A stretch of DNA of 41,443 bases from Snodgrassella alvi (GTDB lineage: Bacteria > Pseudomonadota > Gammaproteobacteria > Burkholderiales > Neisseriaceae): NCBI RefSeq assembly GCF_002777425.1, contig NZ_MDVC01000050.1, forward strand, positions 1 through 41,443, given 5' to 3'. Of this stretch, positions 9,401 through 18,727 are shown piece by piece. How positions within the stretch are numbered: the first letter of the stretch is position 1; every line of letters starts with the position of its first letter. The notes under the pieces are model-generated. The model ran no database searches. It was not told the DNA's origin and saw only the letters and a program-made list of their open reading frames with translations. The position numbers and the translations under genes were made by a program.

Positions 9401-10108
9401 CTAATTATACCCCATGCCTTTTAAAGCCATATTGGTTACCGAATTCAACCCCAGATTCGCAGCATTCTGTGGCGTTAAAGTAAGCGGAACAGTCCGTTTA
9501 ACCAGCACCAGACCATAAACTGCGGCCAAATGCGGCCACCAGCGGTTACCCATATACTCGATGGCTTGATGATTTTTCCCGAAACAGCCAGGGATGCCAT
9601 AACCCATAAACTTTCCTTCTTCAAGATACAAGCCATATTGTTGCATCCGGCTCACTACAGCACTTGCAGATAAAAGATTTAAAGCTGGCCGGCTGTGTAT
9701 GCAGCGCTTATAAAACAGGCGCCAGTATCCCTGAACATTCAGCCCAGTTAGGATAACATGACCTCCCGGCACTAATACCCGTGCTATTTCCGCTATGGCT
9801 GCATCATGACTGGATATCATATCCAAACCATGCGGCCAGATAATTGTATCCATACATGGTTGTACCCAAGGTAAAGCCGTACTGTCAGCAACAATAGCCA
9901 CATTTGCATCAGCCTGTACGCTTTGTACAATATACTGCGACTCTGCGGCAAATACATTCTGAAACTGCCACCGTGGCAAGCCGCATTGCATAATAGTTCC
10001 AAAACGCAATACTGATAATTGATGCCTTATAAACTGCTGTTCAAGCTGGCTAAGATACAAACCAAAAGCATGCTCTGCCAGCCAGTTTTCCAATCTCGGA
10101 TAACTCAT
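9401..10108 (-). CDS. SAM-dependent methyltransferase-like protein (Methyltransf_11 type)
   Basis: A 235-residue protein with a class I methyltransferase C-terminal half: the acidic strand/loop ADSTALPWVQPCMDTIIWPH near residues 74-93 corresponds to motif II/III and is followed by LVPGGHVILTGLN, the post-motif strand. The N-terminal motif I glycine loop is not recognisable (VLRFGTIMQCGLPRW stands in its place), as seen in a betaproteobacterial group of such proteins often encoded near gloB and mltD. It is convergent with spuC and divergent from mltD. The substrate is unknown, and whether it still binds SAM is uncertain. Confidence 0.75.
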   Translation of the reverse strand: MSYPRLENWLAEHAFGLYLSQLEQQFIRHQLSVLRFGTIMQCGLPRWQFQNVFAAESQYIVQSVQADANVAIVADSTALPWVQPCMDTIIWPHGLDMISSHDAAIAEIARVLVPGGHVILTGLNVQGYWRLFYKRCIHSRPALNLLSASAVVSRMQQYGLYLEEGKFMGYGIPGCFGKNHQAIEYMGNRWWPHLAAVYGLVLVKRTVPLTLTPQNAANLGLNSVTNMALKGMGYN

Positions 10109-10234
10109 TCACAACACCATTGCGCATATGTTAAATAAATATCATAGCCATTTAAAAGATTCTATCGCATTTGCAACATTACTGTAAAAATAGGGATTTA
10201 TCCTTGACTGTTAAGGAATTCCTCTTTAATATTA

Positions 10235-12214
10235 ATGGGATTTTGCATAAATTTTACGGTTATACGAATGGCTCAATTGAAGCATATGGTACTGGCACTC
10301 ACTAGCCTGGTACTCGCTCCCTCTATCTCATTTGCCCAATCTTACACCAGTAATGGCATCGGATTATCAATCATGAATTTGAATGCGGCCACCCTTAAAG
10401 GCAAAGCGCATCCTGCTCATGATATCTGGGGGCGTATGCGTCAGGATTTTCGTATGACTGAAGTCAATCCTGAAATTGTTCGCAAGCATGAGCAATACTA
10501 TTCAAGCCACGGCGACTATTTCAATCGTACCATTCTACGCAGTCAGCCATATTTATATCACATTGTGAATGAGGCAGAAAAACGCCAGATGCCGGCTGAA
10601 GTAGCTTTATTGCCTTTTATTGAAAGTGCTTTTGTCAGCAAGGCAAAATCTCGCGTGGGTGCATCTGGATTATGGCAGTTTATGCCCCACAGCGGCCGCC
10701 AGTATGGACTGGAACAAACCAATCTTTATGATGGCCGTCATGACGTATATGCTGCTACCGATGCTGCTTTAACCTATCTGCAATATCTTTACAGCCTGTT
10801 TGGTGATTGGTCGCTGGCACTGGCTGCTTACAACTGGGGTGAGGGCAATGTAGGTAAAGCCATCAAACGCGCCCAGCTGGCCGGCATTGCTCCTACCTAT
10901 GAAAATCTGCGTATGCCTAATGAAACCCGTAATTACGTGCCTAAGCTGCTGGCTGTACGCAATATTATTGAAAATCCACAGGCATTTGGCATCCATCTGG
11001 CTTCCGTACCAAATCGTCCTTATTTTGAAGCCATCAGTATCGACCAGCCGATTGATATTGATGCGGCTGCCCGCTTGGCCAATATTTCTACTTCAGAATT
11101 CTTAACACTCAATCCAAGCTTCAAGAGCCCGGTATTCATTCCCAAAGAAAACCGCAAAATGCTGCTGCCGATTACCGCAGTGAATACCTTTGAACGTAAT
11201 TACCGCAGCGCAGATAAAAGCAGCCTGCTGTCCTGGAATGTCTTTAAAGCTTTTGCACCTACCAGTGTGGCAGATTTAGCAGCCCAGACCGGCATGAGCA
11301 GTGCAGAAATCAAACGGCTGAATAATCTTAGCAGTAACACTGTTCCAGCCGGACGCAGCCTGCTGATCAGTAAAAACAGCTTGAATACTCAGATTCTGGA
11401 TTCTTTCAGCAACAGTGATACCGACCCATTGCTGAATATTGCCATGGCACAGCCTGTGTTACCTCCCGGCACATTCGTGACCCATCCTACTGTAACAGTA
11501 GCCCAGTCAAACAATATAGTTAGCAATAATCAGGAAGCCCTAACTATTACCCGTACATCTACGGTGGCTACCACTGCGCTTAATGCCGAACAGCCATTGC
11601 CGGAAAATACAACAACACAGACAGTGACAGTTGCTACTGCTACCACCACACCAGCAGCGGCTAATTCACCAGCACCATTAGCAGCAGAAAATAGTGACGC
11701 ATTGATGCAAATGGCACAGACTGCTCAACTACAGGCCGCCGCTGCCGCTTCTGTACAAAAAGTACTGGCACAGGCTGAGCGCGAGGAAGCACAGGTTTCC
11801 CGTGTAGCTGAAAACCGTTCTGAGCGTGCTGCACGCAAGATAATTAATGTTGCCGACAGCCGCCGTAATGTAGCCCATAAAGTGAACAAGGGTGATACTT
11901 TATTCTCAATTGCCCAGCGCTATAACATCAATGTTGCCGATCTGGTAACGGCGAATAATCTGCGAGGCCACAACCTACAAGTGGGGCAGGTACTGAAAAT
12001 TGATACTAATGTTAACAGCAAACGCATGCTGGCTTCAGCACGCAGGACTGGCAATAGCAAGACCAGCATTATTCCAGCGTCCTATACTGTAAAAAAAGGC
12101 GATACCCTTACCAGCATTGCCCAGCGTCTGAATATCCCCGTAAGCAAACTCAAGAAAGTTCATGGTAAGCAGGTATTACGCCCGGGGCAAAAACTTAAAC
12201 TGACCAATATGTAA
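10235..12214 (+). CDS. mltD: Membrane-bound lytic murein transglycosylase D-like protein with LysM domains
   Basis: A periplasmic peptidoglycan-cleaving lytic transglycosylase. Counting from the ATG at 10235 (659 residues), a signal peptide ends near residue 35 (SISFAQ); an SLT/goose-lysozyme-like domain follows with catalytic Glu130 in LLPFIESAF, then GLWQFMP and the AAYNWGEGNV motif; a Thr/Ala-rich linker covers about 420-560; and two LysM domains lie at about 552-593 and 610-658, with a degenerate third near 325-370. The ATG at 10268 gives a tidier signal peptide, and neither start has a well-placed ribosome site. Unlike E. coli MltD there is no lipobox Cys, so the protein may be soluble in the periplasm. 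A terminator follows. Confidence 0.93.
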   Translation: MGFCINFTVIRMAQLKHMVLALTSLVLAPSISFAQSYTSNGIGLSIMNLNAATLKGKAHPAHDIWGRMRQDFRMTEVNPEIVRKHEQYYSSHGDYFNRTILRSQPYLYHIVNEAEKRQMPAEVALLPFIESAFVSKAKSRVGASGLWQFMPHSGRQYGLEQTNLYDGRHDVYAATDAALTYLQYLYSLFGDWSLALAAYNWGEGNVGKAIKRAQLAGIAPTYENLRMPNETRNYVPKLLAVRNIIENPQAFGIHLASVPNRPYFEAISIDQPIDIDAAARLANISTSEFLTLNPSFKSPVFIPKENRKMLLPITAVNTFERNYRSADKSSLLSWNVFKAFAPTSVADLAAQTGMSSAEIKRLNNLSSNTVPAGRSLLISKNSLNTQILDSFSNSDTDPLLNIAMAQPVLPPGTFVTHPTVTVAQSNNIVSNNQEALTITRTSTVATTALNAEQPLPENTTTQTVTVATATTTPAAANSPAPLAAENSDALMQMAQTAQLQAAAAASVQKVLAQAEREEAQVSRVAENRSERAARKIINVADSRRNVAHKVNKGDTLFSIAQRYNINVADLVTANNLRGHNLQVGQVLKIDTNVNSKRMLASARRTGNSKTSIIPASYTVKKGDTLTSIAQRLNIPVSKLKKVHGKQVLRPGQKLKLTNM

Positions 12215-12251
12215 TCTAGTTTTTTGTCAAAGCTTCAGTGCTAAAAATCAG

Positions 12252-12280
12252 GGTTAGTGCTCAATGCACTAACCTTTTTT
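12252..12280 (+). terminator. Rho-independent terminator after mltD
   Basis: GGTTAGTGC pairs with GCACTAACC across a 5-base loop and is followed by six T residues. Confidence 0.9.
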
Positions 12281-12297
12281 ATTAAAAGTAAATCTGC

Positions 12298-12850
12298 TTA
12301 GTTCTTTTGCGGAATGAATATACAGGTAGTTGCCACCCCAATAACCATTATCGTACCGGCCAGAACCTGCATACCCACAGACTTTTTAAGCAATATAATT
12401 GCCATTATTATTAACCTGAAAACCGTTTTCAGTGCCAGAAAAATACCACTTACACTGACTGAAGCATTTTCTAGTCCTTTATTCCGTCAGCATCAAGCAG
12501 TAACCAGAGTTCAATCAATATTCAGTTAAACTATTGCATCCATGTCCTGAATGGAATAATGCCCCACATACACCCAGCACCAGTATCACTGGGTCACCAA
12601 CAGTATTATCTGTCTGTAACATTAAAGCTGTTGAGATTTTAACGTCCATTCTGTGCAACATGTTCTGCCGCAGACGAATCCAGACAGCCTTTTACAATAG
12701 CCGAAGTCAACACCAGCACAGTACCAAGCCATGCAATATTGCTCTTGTCTTTTCCTGTTTACCTTACCCCAATCCCATACTGAAAAAACCACAACATTGA
12801 TTTCCTACCGATATATTGACCAACGTATTAACAACCATCTTTATTTCCCC
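12298..12850 (-). pseudogene. Decayed transporter gene, probably DMT/EamA superfamily
   Basis: No intact ORF fits this stretch, but the minus strand reads as hydrophobic protein broken by several stops and frame changes. The last part is convincing: a segment containing ENASVSVSGIFLALKTVF then a hydrophobic helix, a short charged turn and VGMQVLAGTIMVIGVATT before a stop at 12298-12300. This has the layout of the last two helices of an EamA-type permease. Earlier pieces (NIAWLGTVLVLTSAIVKG and GDPVILVLGVCGALF) lie in other frames. Boundaries are approximate; 12850 is near a possible minus-strand ATG. The two short plus-strand ORFs here (12314-12800) are treated as chance. Family assignment is tentative; the decay is directly visible. 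Confidence 0.45.
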
Positions 12851-12929
12851 CATCACGACTCATAATTAATATTATTGGATATTCCGTGGGCAAAAGCATG
12901 CATATTAGCAGACACAATTTTTTATAAAC

Positions 12930-12954
12930 TGCTAGAATCCTGACAGCAGGATTC
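12930..12954 (+). promoter_or_regulatory. Extended -10 promoter and leader hairpin before the 108-residue gene
   Basis: TGCTAGAAT at 12930-12938 fits an extended -10 (TGn plus TAGAAT). Just past it, AATCCTG pairs with CAGGATT (12936-12954) around a 4-5 base loop. No good -35 is seen, as is usual for extended -10 promoters. Transcription would begin near 12945, about 55 bases before the next gene. Confidence 0.35.
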
Positions 12955-12999
12955 AGAATTTGATTAAGTCCTTTTCAGACTTCAAAGAAATTTTTAATT

Positions 13000-13326
13000 A
13001 TGTTTTATTTTAGTATTAATAGCCCAGACAACCATCATCTTGGTTTTCTGGTGTTGATGGACGAAGATGATTCCACCTATACCAGTGGTGCTACCGGTTA
13101 TTATGCAATTAAAGCACAGGCAGATGAGGCAGACCGGCAAGCATGCCCGGTACAATGGCAGATATTGCAGCAGTTGTCCCAACATAACAGCCTAAGCTGG
13201 TACAGACAGTCCGATTATGTGCAATTATGTGATGCTGAAAACAATATTATCGGCCGTTTGCAGCAACAGTATCTTAGCCTGTGCGGCCAGCATTTTCTGC
13301 TGAACGACCTCACCGGCACCCTGTAA
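13000..13326 (+). CDS. Hypothetical protein, 108 residues
   Basis: Not recognised. The ORF has coding-like composition and an ATG start, and ends 29 bases before the lplT-like gene on the same strand, which suggests co-transcription. The protein is soluble, acidic and Gln-rich, with no signal peptide or membrane segment. It starts with a beta-like FYFSINSPDNHHLGFLVLMD, and an RLQQQYLSLCGQHFLL stretch near the end could be a short helix or strand. The GFLVLMDEDDS and DAENNIIGRL segments look like strands of a small beta sandwich, but no function can be assigned. The ribosome site is weak. Confidence 0.65.
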   Translation: MFYFSINSPDNHHLGFLVLMDEDDSTYTSGATGYYAIKAQADEADRQACPVQWQILQQLSQHNSLSWYRQSDYVQLCDAENNIIGRLQQQYLSLCGQHFLLNDLTGTL

Positions 13327-13355
13327 CCATTCAGTACCTTTTTGCAAGGTCATAT

Positions 13356-14684
13356 ATGCCTACACCTGATATATTGCCATCTGGCAACCAGTTTGCTTTT
13401 GCCCATACCAGAAGGTTCCTGCCGCTGTTTGGTACCCAGTTTTTTGGTGCATTTAACGATAATCTGTTTAAAACCGCCCTATTTGTGCTGATTAGCTTTT
13501 ATGGCCTGGGCGCAAACTCCTGGCTACCTGCCAGCCAGATGTTAAATGCCGGTGCCTTACTGTATATTCTGCCCTATTTTTTGTTTTCTGCCCTATCTGG
13601 CGAATTATCCAACAAACTGGATAAAGCCATACTGGCGCGCTGGATTAAAGCCGCAGAAATCTGCATTATGCTGGTAGCTGGCCTTGGCTTCTGGCTGCAT
13701 TCGGTAGCAATATTAATGCTGTGCCTGTTTCTGATGGGAACACACTCTACTCTGTTTGGCCCCTTAAAATACGCTATTTTGCCCGAATACCTGCCACAAT
13801 ATGAATTACTGAATGGTAACAGTCTGATTGAAAGCGGCACCTTTTTGTCTATCCTGTTGGGGCAGATTTTCGGTACCATCCTGGCAGGCACTGACACAAC
13901 CTGGTTGTTTGGTATTCTGCTGTTTGTGGCCATATTAGGGCAACTGGCCAGCATGTTTATGCCACGCGTACCGGCACAGATTCCCCAGCAGTATATTGAT
14001 GCAAACCTTTTGCGCAGCACTAAACAGCTACTCAAGCAAACCTATCAGCAAAAAAACGTCTGGGTAGCCATAATCGGCATTTCCTGGTTCTGGCTGATTG
14101 GTTCGGTTTACATTACTCAGCTTCCCACTTTCACCCGCCTGAATCTTGGCGGTAATGAGGCGGTATTTAATCTGATGCTTACTTTGTTTTCATTGGGCAT
14201 TGGTAGTGGTTCGATTGCCTGTGCGCGCCTGAGCCGGCATCAGTTACATCTTAGTCTGGTTATACTAGGTACGCTTGGCATGAGTATCTTTGGTCTGCTG
14301 CTGGTGTGGGTCACTCAGGCACAGCATAGTCTGCCCATTGAGGGTATCAGCACATTTCTGAGCCGACCCAATAGCATAATGGTTATGCTGTGCATAATTG
14401 GTATTGGCTTTTGCGGTGGTTTCTTTTCCCTGCCTCTATATACATGGCTGCAAACGGCCAGCAGCAATGAATTCCGTGCTCATGCAGTTGCCGCCAATAA
14501 CATTATTAATGGCCTGTTTATGGTCTGTGCAGCAATATTGAGCGCTGTGCTTATCTGGCTGTTTAACAGTATTAATGCCCTGTATCTGATTGTAGCTTTG
14601 GGAAATGTGCCGGTTTTATTTTATTTATGGTGCAATCAGGAATTATGCCTTGATTTTAAGAGATTTATTTTACGCAAATATTAA
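13356..14684 (+). CDS. lplT: MFS transporter, lysophospholipid transporter LplT-like
   Basis: A 442-residue polytopic inner-membrane protein of the major facilitator superfamily, with about 11-12 hydrophobic helices. The start FLPLFGTQFFGAFNDNLFKTALFVL (split across helix 1) and the GTHSTLFGPLKYAILPEYL segment after helix 4 are characteristic of LplT, which flips lysophospholipids inward for reacylation by Aas. The ATG at 13356 is preferred to an upstream in-frame ATG (13281) that overlaps the preceding gene: AAGGT lies 5 bases upstream and the N-terminus then begins as in relatives. No aas acyltransferase follows; uvrA does. The substrate is inferred from family resemblance. Confidence 0.85.
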   Translation: MPTPDILPSGNQFAFAHTRRFLPLFGTQFFGAFNDNLFKTALFVLISFYGLGANSWLPASQMLNAGALLYILPYFLFSALSGELSNKLDKAILARWIKAAEICIMLVAGLGFWLHSVAILMLCLFLMGTHSTLFGPLKYAILPEYLPQYELLNGNSLIESGTFLSILLGQIFGTILAGTDTTWLFGILLFVAILGQLASMFMPRVPAQIPQQYIDANLLRSTKQLLKQTYQQKNVWVAIIGISWFWLIGSVYITQLPTFTRLNLGGNEAVFNLMLTLFSLGIGSGSIACARLSRHQLHLSLVILGTLGMSIFGLLLVWVTQAQHSLPIEGISTFLSRPNSIMVMLCIIGIGFCGGFFSLPLYTWLQTASSNEFRAHAVAANNIINGLFMVCAAILSAVLIWLFNSINALYLIVALGNVPVLFYLWCNQELCLDFKRFILRKY

Positions 14685-14725
14685 AACCTTTACTTGACAG
14701 CTTTAAATTAGAGTTTTGAAATGGG

Positions 14726-14731
14726 TATAAT
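14726..14731 (+). promoter_or_regulatory. Candidate -10 box of uvrA
   Basis: A consensus TATAAT lies 72 bases before the uvrA ATG. The perfect TTGACA at 14694-14699 is 26 bp away, too far to be its -35, and the correctly spaced hexamer (TTAAAT, 14703-14708) is weak. No LexA-type box (CTG-N10-CAG) was noticed around it. Confidence 0.4.
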
Positions 14732-14802
14732 ACCGGATGGTTTTAATAAACAGTAATTTGATTAAAGCCAAAATCCCATTTCATTAGCTCGGGCAAGGCA
14801 TT

Positions 14803-17631
14803 ATGTCAGATAACGACAGAATTCATATTCGCGGTGCACGTACACATAATCTTAAAAACATAGATCTGGACATTCCCCGCCATCAACTGGTAGTCATCAC
14901 CGGCCTGTCTGGCAGTGGTAAATCTTCTCTGGCTTTTGACACCTTATATGCAGAAGGTCAACGGCGTTACGTCGAAAGCCTGTCGGCTTATGCACGCCAG
15001 TTTCTGCAAATGATGGAAAAGCCGGATGTTGATTTAATTGAGGGTCTGTCCCCAGCCATTTCCATTGAACAGAAAGCCACCAGTCACAACCCCCGTTCCA
15101 CTGTAGGCACGGTCACTGAAATTCACGATTATCTCCGTTTATTGTATGCACGGGTTGGTACGCCGTATTGTCCCGAACACAATCTGCCACTTTCAAGTCA
15201 AACTGTTTCGCAGATGGTAGACCATATTCTGGCTCTGCAAGAAGATAGCCGGGTAATGATTCTGGCACCCGCGGTACGCGGGCGCAAAGGTGAATTCATA
15301 GACTACTTTGCCGATTTACAGGTACAGGGTTTTGCCCGGGTACGGGTTGATGGTGAAGTGTATGCGATTGAAGAAGTGCCCAAGCTACAGAAAAATATTA
15401 AGCACGATATTGACGTAGTCATCGACCGAGTAAAAGTACGCACCGATATCAAACAGCGTCTGGCTGAAAGTTTTGAAACCGCACTGCGTCTTGGCAATGA
15501 ACGTGCCCTTGCCATAGAAATGGACAGTGACCAAGAACACTGGTTTTCTGCCCGCTTTGCCTGCCCTGTATGCTCATACAGCCTACAGGAACTGGAACCA
15601 AGGCTGTTCAGCTTCAACAATCCTGTCGGTGCCTGCCCCAGCTGTGACGGACTGGGCAGCATGGATTATTTTGACCCTGAACGCGTAGTTATGCATCCGG
15701 ACTTGTCTTTGGCCGCGGGTGCTATCAAAGGCTGGGATAAACGCAATACTTTTTATTTCCAGATGATTCAGTCACTGGCTCATCATTTTGATTTTGACGT
15801 TGATACTCCATTTAATCAACTGAAAGAAAAAATCCAGAACATCGTTCTGTATGGTTCCGGCAAGGAGCAGATTGAATTTACTTACCTTTCAGAACGGGGT
15901 ACTAAATTCACCCGTAGCCATCCGTTTGAAGGTATTCTACCCAATCTGGAGCGCCGCTATCGGGAAACCGATTCCGCCACTGTGCGCGAAGAGTTAGCCC
16001 AATACCAAAGCCATCGTGCCTGCCCGGCCTGTGGGGGTGCGCGTCTGCGTACTGAAGCACGTTACGTTTATGTAGGCGGTAAGCCATTACAGGATGTAAA
16101 TGCTTGGCCGCTCACAATCACACTGGATTTTTTCCAGAATCTGAATCTGGATGGTAACAAAAAACAAATTGCCGAAAAAATTCTTAAGGAAATCAATGAA
16201 CGGCTTGGTTTTCTGATTAATGTTGGCCTCAATTATCTGAGCCTGGCACGTAGTGCAGAAACATTATCTGGCGGTGAAGCACAGCGTATCCGTCTGGCCA
16301 GCCAGATTGGTTCCGGCTTGACCGGTGTGATGTACGTACTGGACGAACCCTCTATCGGTCTGCACCAGCGTGATAACGACCGCCTGCTGGATACCCTGAA
16401 GCACCTGCGCGATTTGGGTAACAGCGTAATTGTGGTCGAACATGATGAAGATGCCATCCGTGCGGCTGATTTTGTTGTCGACATGGGCCCCGGTGCCGGT
16501 GAACACGGTGGCCACGTGATTATTGCCGCCTCACCAAAACAGGTTGCCAGCTGCAAAGAATCGATTACTGGCCAGTATCTTAGTGGCAAAAAATCCATCA
16601 GCATACCGGCACAACGCACTCCTGTAGACAAAAAACGCTTATTGATTTTAAGTGGAGCCAGCGGCAATAATCTCAAAAACGTTACTTTGACATTACCGCT
16701 TGGGTTGATTACCTGTATTACCGGTGTCTCTGGTAGCGGTAAATCCACCCTGATTAATGATACTCTGGCGAAAATTACAGCACGAGAACTAAACCGTGCC
16801 AGTGAAGAGCCTGCGCCATATGAAAATATTCAGGGATTGGAACAACTGGACAAAGTAATCAATGTCGACCAGTCGCCCATTGGTCGTACCCCGCGTTCCA
16901 ATCCAGCCACCTATACCGGTCTGTTCACCCCAATCCGTGAACTGTTTGCCGGCGTACCGCTGTCACGCGAGCGTGGTTACAGCGTTGGGCGGTTTTCCTT
17001 TAATGTAAAAGGCGGACGCTGTGAAGCCTGTCAGGGCGATGGCGTGATTAAGGTAGAAATGCATTTTCTGCCCGATATTTATGTTCCCTGCGAAGTTTGT
17101 CATGGCAAACGTTATAACCGCGAAACACTGGAAATCCAATACAAGGGCAAAAACATCAGCGAAATTCTGGAAATGACCGTTGAAGATGCCTGTACTTTCT
17201 TTGATGCCGTACCTATAGTAAAACGCAAACTGCAAACACTACTGGACGTAGGGCTGGGCTATGTGCGTCTGGGGCAGTCGGCTACCACCTTGTCCGGTGG
17301 CGAAGCTCAGCGTGTCAAACTGGCACTGGAGCTGTCCAAGCGCGATACCGGCCGCACCTTGTACATACTGGATGAACCCACCACAGGTCTGCACTTTGCC
17401 GATATTGCCCTGTTACTTGATGTTATTCAGCGCCTGAAAGGCAAAGGCAATAGCATCGTTATTATCGAACATAATCTGGACGTAATCAAAACAGCTGACT
17501 ATATCGTTGACCTTGGTCCGGAAGGTGGTGATGGTGGCGGTACCATTATTGCAGAAGGGACACCAGAAGAAGTTGCCGCCAATCGTAAAAGCTATACCGG
17601 TAAGTACCTTAAGCCAATGCTGGGCAAATAA
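14803..17631 (+). CDS. uvrA: Excinuclease ABC subunit A
   Basis: The damage-recognition ATPase of nucleotide excision repair; it forms a dimer, loads UvrB on lesions and then leaves. At 942 residues it is full length. Two ABC ATPase modules are present: Walker A GLSGSGKS at about 34-41 and GVSGSGKS near 645, signatures [12 protein letters not shown] and [12 protein letters not shown], and Walker B segments ending in LDEPSIGLH and LDEPTTGLH. Zinc sites are visible as CPVC...CPSC near 250-280 and CEAC...CEVC near 740-765, the latter next to the [15 protein letters not shown] motif. The gene seems monocistronic, and no clear terminator follows. Confidence 0.99.
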   Translation: MSDNDRIHIRGARTHNLKNIDLDIPRHQLVVITGLSGSGKSSLAFDTLYAEGQRRYVESLSAYARQFLQMMEKPDVDLIEGLSPAISIEQKATSHNPRSTVGTVTEIHDYLRLLYARVGTPYCPEHNLPLSSQTVSQMVDHILALQEDSRVMILAPAVRGRKGEFIDYFADLQVQGFARVRVDGEVYAIEEVPKLQKNIKHDIDVVIDRVKVRTDIKQRLAESFETALRLGNERALAIEMDSDQEHWFSARFACPVCSYSLQELEPRLFSFNNPVGACPSCDGLGSMDYFDPERVVMHPDLSLAAGAIKGWDKRNTFYFQMIQSLAHHFDFDVDTPFNQLKEKIQNIVLYGSGKEQIEFTYLSERGTKFTRSHPFEGILPNLERRYRETDSATVREELAQYQSHRACPACGGARLRTEARYVYVGGKPLQDVNAWPLTITLDFFQNLNLDGNKKQIAEKILKEINERLGFLINVGLNYLSLARSAETLSGGEAQRIRLASQIGSGLTGVMYVLDEPSIGLHQRDNDRLLDTLKHLRDLGNSVIVVEHDEDAIRAADFVVDMGPGAGEHGGHVIIAASPKQVASCKESITGQYLSGKKSISIPAQRTPVDKKRLLILSGASGNNLKNVTLTLPLGLITCITGVSGSGKSTLINDTLAKITARELNRASEEPAPYENIQGLEQLDKVINVDQSPIGRTPRSNPATYTGLFTPIRELFAGVPLSRERGYSVGRFSFNVKGGRCEACQGDGVIKVEMHFLPDIYVPCEVCHGKRYNRETLEIQYKGKNISEILEMTVEDACTFFDAVPIVKRKLQTLLDVGLGYVRLGQSATTLSGGEAQRVKLALELSKRDTGRTLYILDEPTTGLHFADIALLLDVIQRLKGKGNSIVIIEHNLDVIKTADYIVDLGPEGGDGGGTIIAEGTPEEVAANRKSYTGKYLKPMLGK

Positions 17632-17667
17632 CCTTTCAGCCTGTTTGCCCAATATAGCTAGACCATT

Positions 17668-17709
17668 TTGGTTACAGGTGACTACTTTACTGATTAACCA
17701 AGCTATACT
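17668..17709 (+). promoter_or_regulatory. Dyad and -10 box upstream of metQ
   Basis: TTGGTTA (17668-17674) and TAACCAA (17695-17701) form a 7-bp inverted repeat, directly followed by TATACT at 17704-17709, a reasonable -10 about 85 bases before metQ. The dyad could be an operator covering the -35 region or the end of uvrA transcription; it lacks a T tract. It does not match the MetJ box. Weak evidence. Confidence 0.3.
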
Positions 17710-17792
17710 CATATGTAAAAAATACAAGCAACATGCATTTTGTGTTAATGTTAAACAGTATGTTTTATCGTTTATCTTAATCAAGGTTAAAT

Positions 17793-18635
17793 ATGAAAAA
17801 ATTGTTATTTGCATTACTGTCTGTGGCTGCAATCGGTACAGTACTCACTGCATGCAGCCAGAAAAATGAAGCTGCATCGTCAGCCAATACCAGCAGCGCA
17901 TCAGCTGCTACCAGCGAAACCGTACTTAAAGTGGCAGCCTCACCAGTACCTCATGCTGAAATTCTTCAGGTAGCCAAACCATTGCTGCAAAAAGAAGGTA
18001 TCGATTTACAGATTGTACAAATGACAGATTACGTGCGTCCGAATATCGCTTTGGCTGAAAAAGATGTTGATGCCAACTTTACCCAGCACAAACCCTATCT
18101 AGACGATTTCGTGCAAAAACATAAAATGCAGTTAACACCTGTTGTTAACATCCATGTGGAACCAATGGGTGTTTACTCTAAAAAGGTTAAATCACTCAAC
18201 GAAACTCCTGACGGCGGTCTGGTAACCATTCCAAATGATGCCTCTAATGGCGGTCGTGCCTTGTTATTACTGCAAAAAGCTGGCTTAATCAAACTTAAAG
18301 CTGATGCAGGTATCAGTGCTACTGTACGCGATATTGTAGACAACCCGAAACACCTGAAAATTACCCCAATGGACGCACCGCAGTTACCACGTACTTTGAA
18401 TGATGCCACCTTAGCCGTAATTAATACCAATTTTGCCATGGAAGCCAAACTGGTACCGACTAAAGATGCTTTGTTCATTGAAGAAAAAGATTCTCCATAT
18501 GCAAACATGCTGGTTGTCCGCACCGGTGATGAAAACCGCGCAGCAATTCAAAAACTGAAACAGGCCATGACCTCGCCTGAAGTGAAAAAATTTATTGAAG
18601 AAAAATATCAGGGTGCAATTATTCCCGCATTCTGA
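17793..18635 (+). CDS. metQ: MetQ/NlpA-family lipoprotein, methionine ABC transporter binding protein
   Basis: A 280-residue NlpA/MetQ-family substrate-binding lipoprotein. The signal peptide ends in the lipobox LTAC with Cys21 as the lipidated residue, followed by a Ser/Ala/Thr-rich tether to about residue 45. The family hallmark region VDANFTQHKPYLDDF is near residues 90-104, and NDASNGGRALLLLQKAGL near 145-162 forms the ligand pocket. It delivers methionine (L, D or a relative) to the MetNI ABC transporter, but neither metN nor metI is next to it in this window, so it works with components elsewhere or duplicates a second copy. AAGG precedes the ATG; a bidirectional terminator follows. Confidence 0.92.
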   Translation: MKKLLFALLSVAAIGTVLTACSQKNEAASSANTSSASAATSETVLKVAASPVPHAEILQVAKPLLQKEGIDLQIVQMTDYVRPNIALAEKDVDANFTQHKPYLDDFVQKHKMQLTPVVNIHVEPMGVYSKKVKSLNETPDGGLVTIPNDASNGGRALLLLQKAGLIKLKADAGISATVRDIVDNPKHLKITPMDAPQLPRTLNDATLAVINTNFAMEAKLVPTKDALFIEEKDSPYANMLVVRTGDENRAAIQKLKQAMTSPEVKKFIEEKYQGAIIPAF

Positions 18636-18662
18636 TTAACCATGCATTACTAATCAATATAA

Positions 18663-18700
18663 ATAACCCTTATGCCCAAAGGCCTAAGGGTTATATTTTT
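18663..18700. terminator. Bidirectional terminator between metQ and rluE
   Basis: ATAACCCTTA pairs with TAAGGGTTAT around GC-rich loop sequence, with ATTTTT on the plus side and an AT-rich TTATATT on the minus side. It serves the convergent metQ and rluE-like genes. Confidence 0.85.
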
Positions 18701-18727
18701 ACATCTGGAAAGAATACCGGTAATTCA

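Noticed and set aside
12314-12800. Two short plus-strand ORFs (71 and 88 residues) between mltD and the 108-residue gene
   Set aside because: Their translations have no protein-like pattern, no ribosome sites, and lie opposite the better-supported minus-strand transporter remnant.
13281-13355. Upstream start for the lplT-like gene
   Set aside because: It overlaps the preceding gene, adds a polar Arg/His-rich tail unlike MFS N-termini, and has no ribosome site; ATG 13356 has AAGGT 5 bases upstream.
14694-14731. TTGACA and TATAAT before uvrA as one promoter
   Set aside because: The two boxes are 26 bp apart, well beyond the 15-19 bp allowed; only the TATAAT is kept as a candidate.
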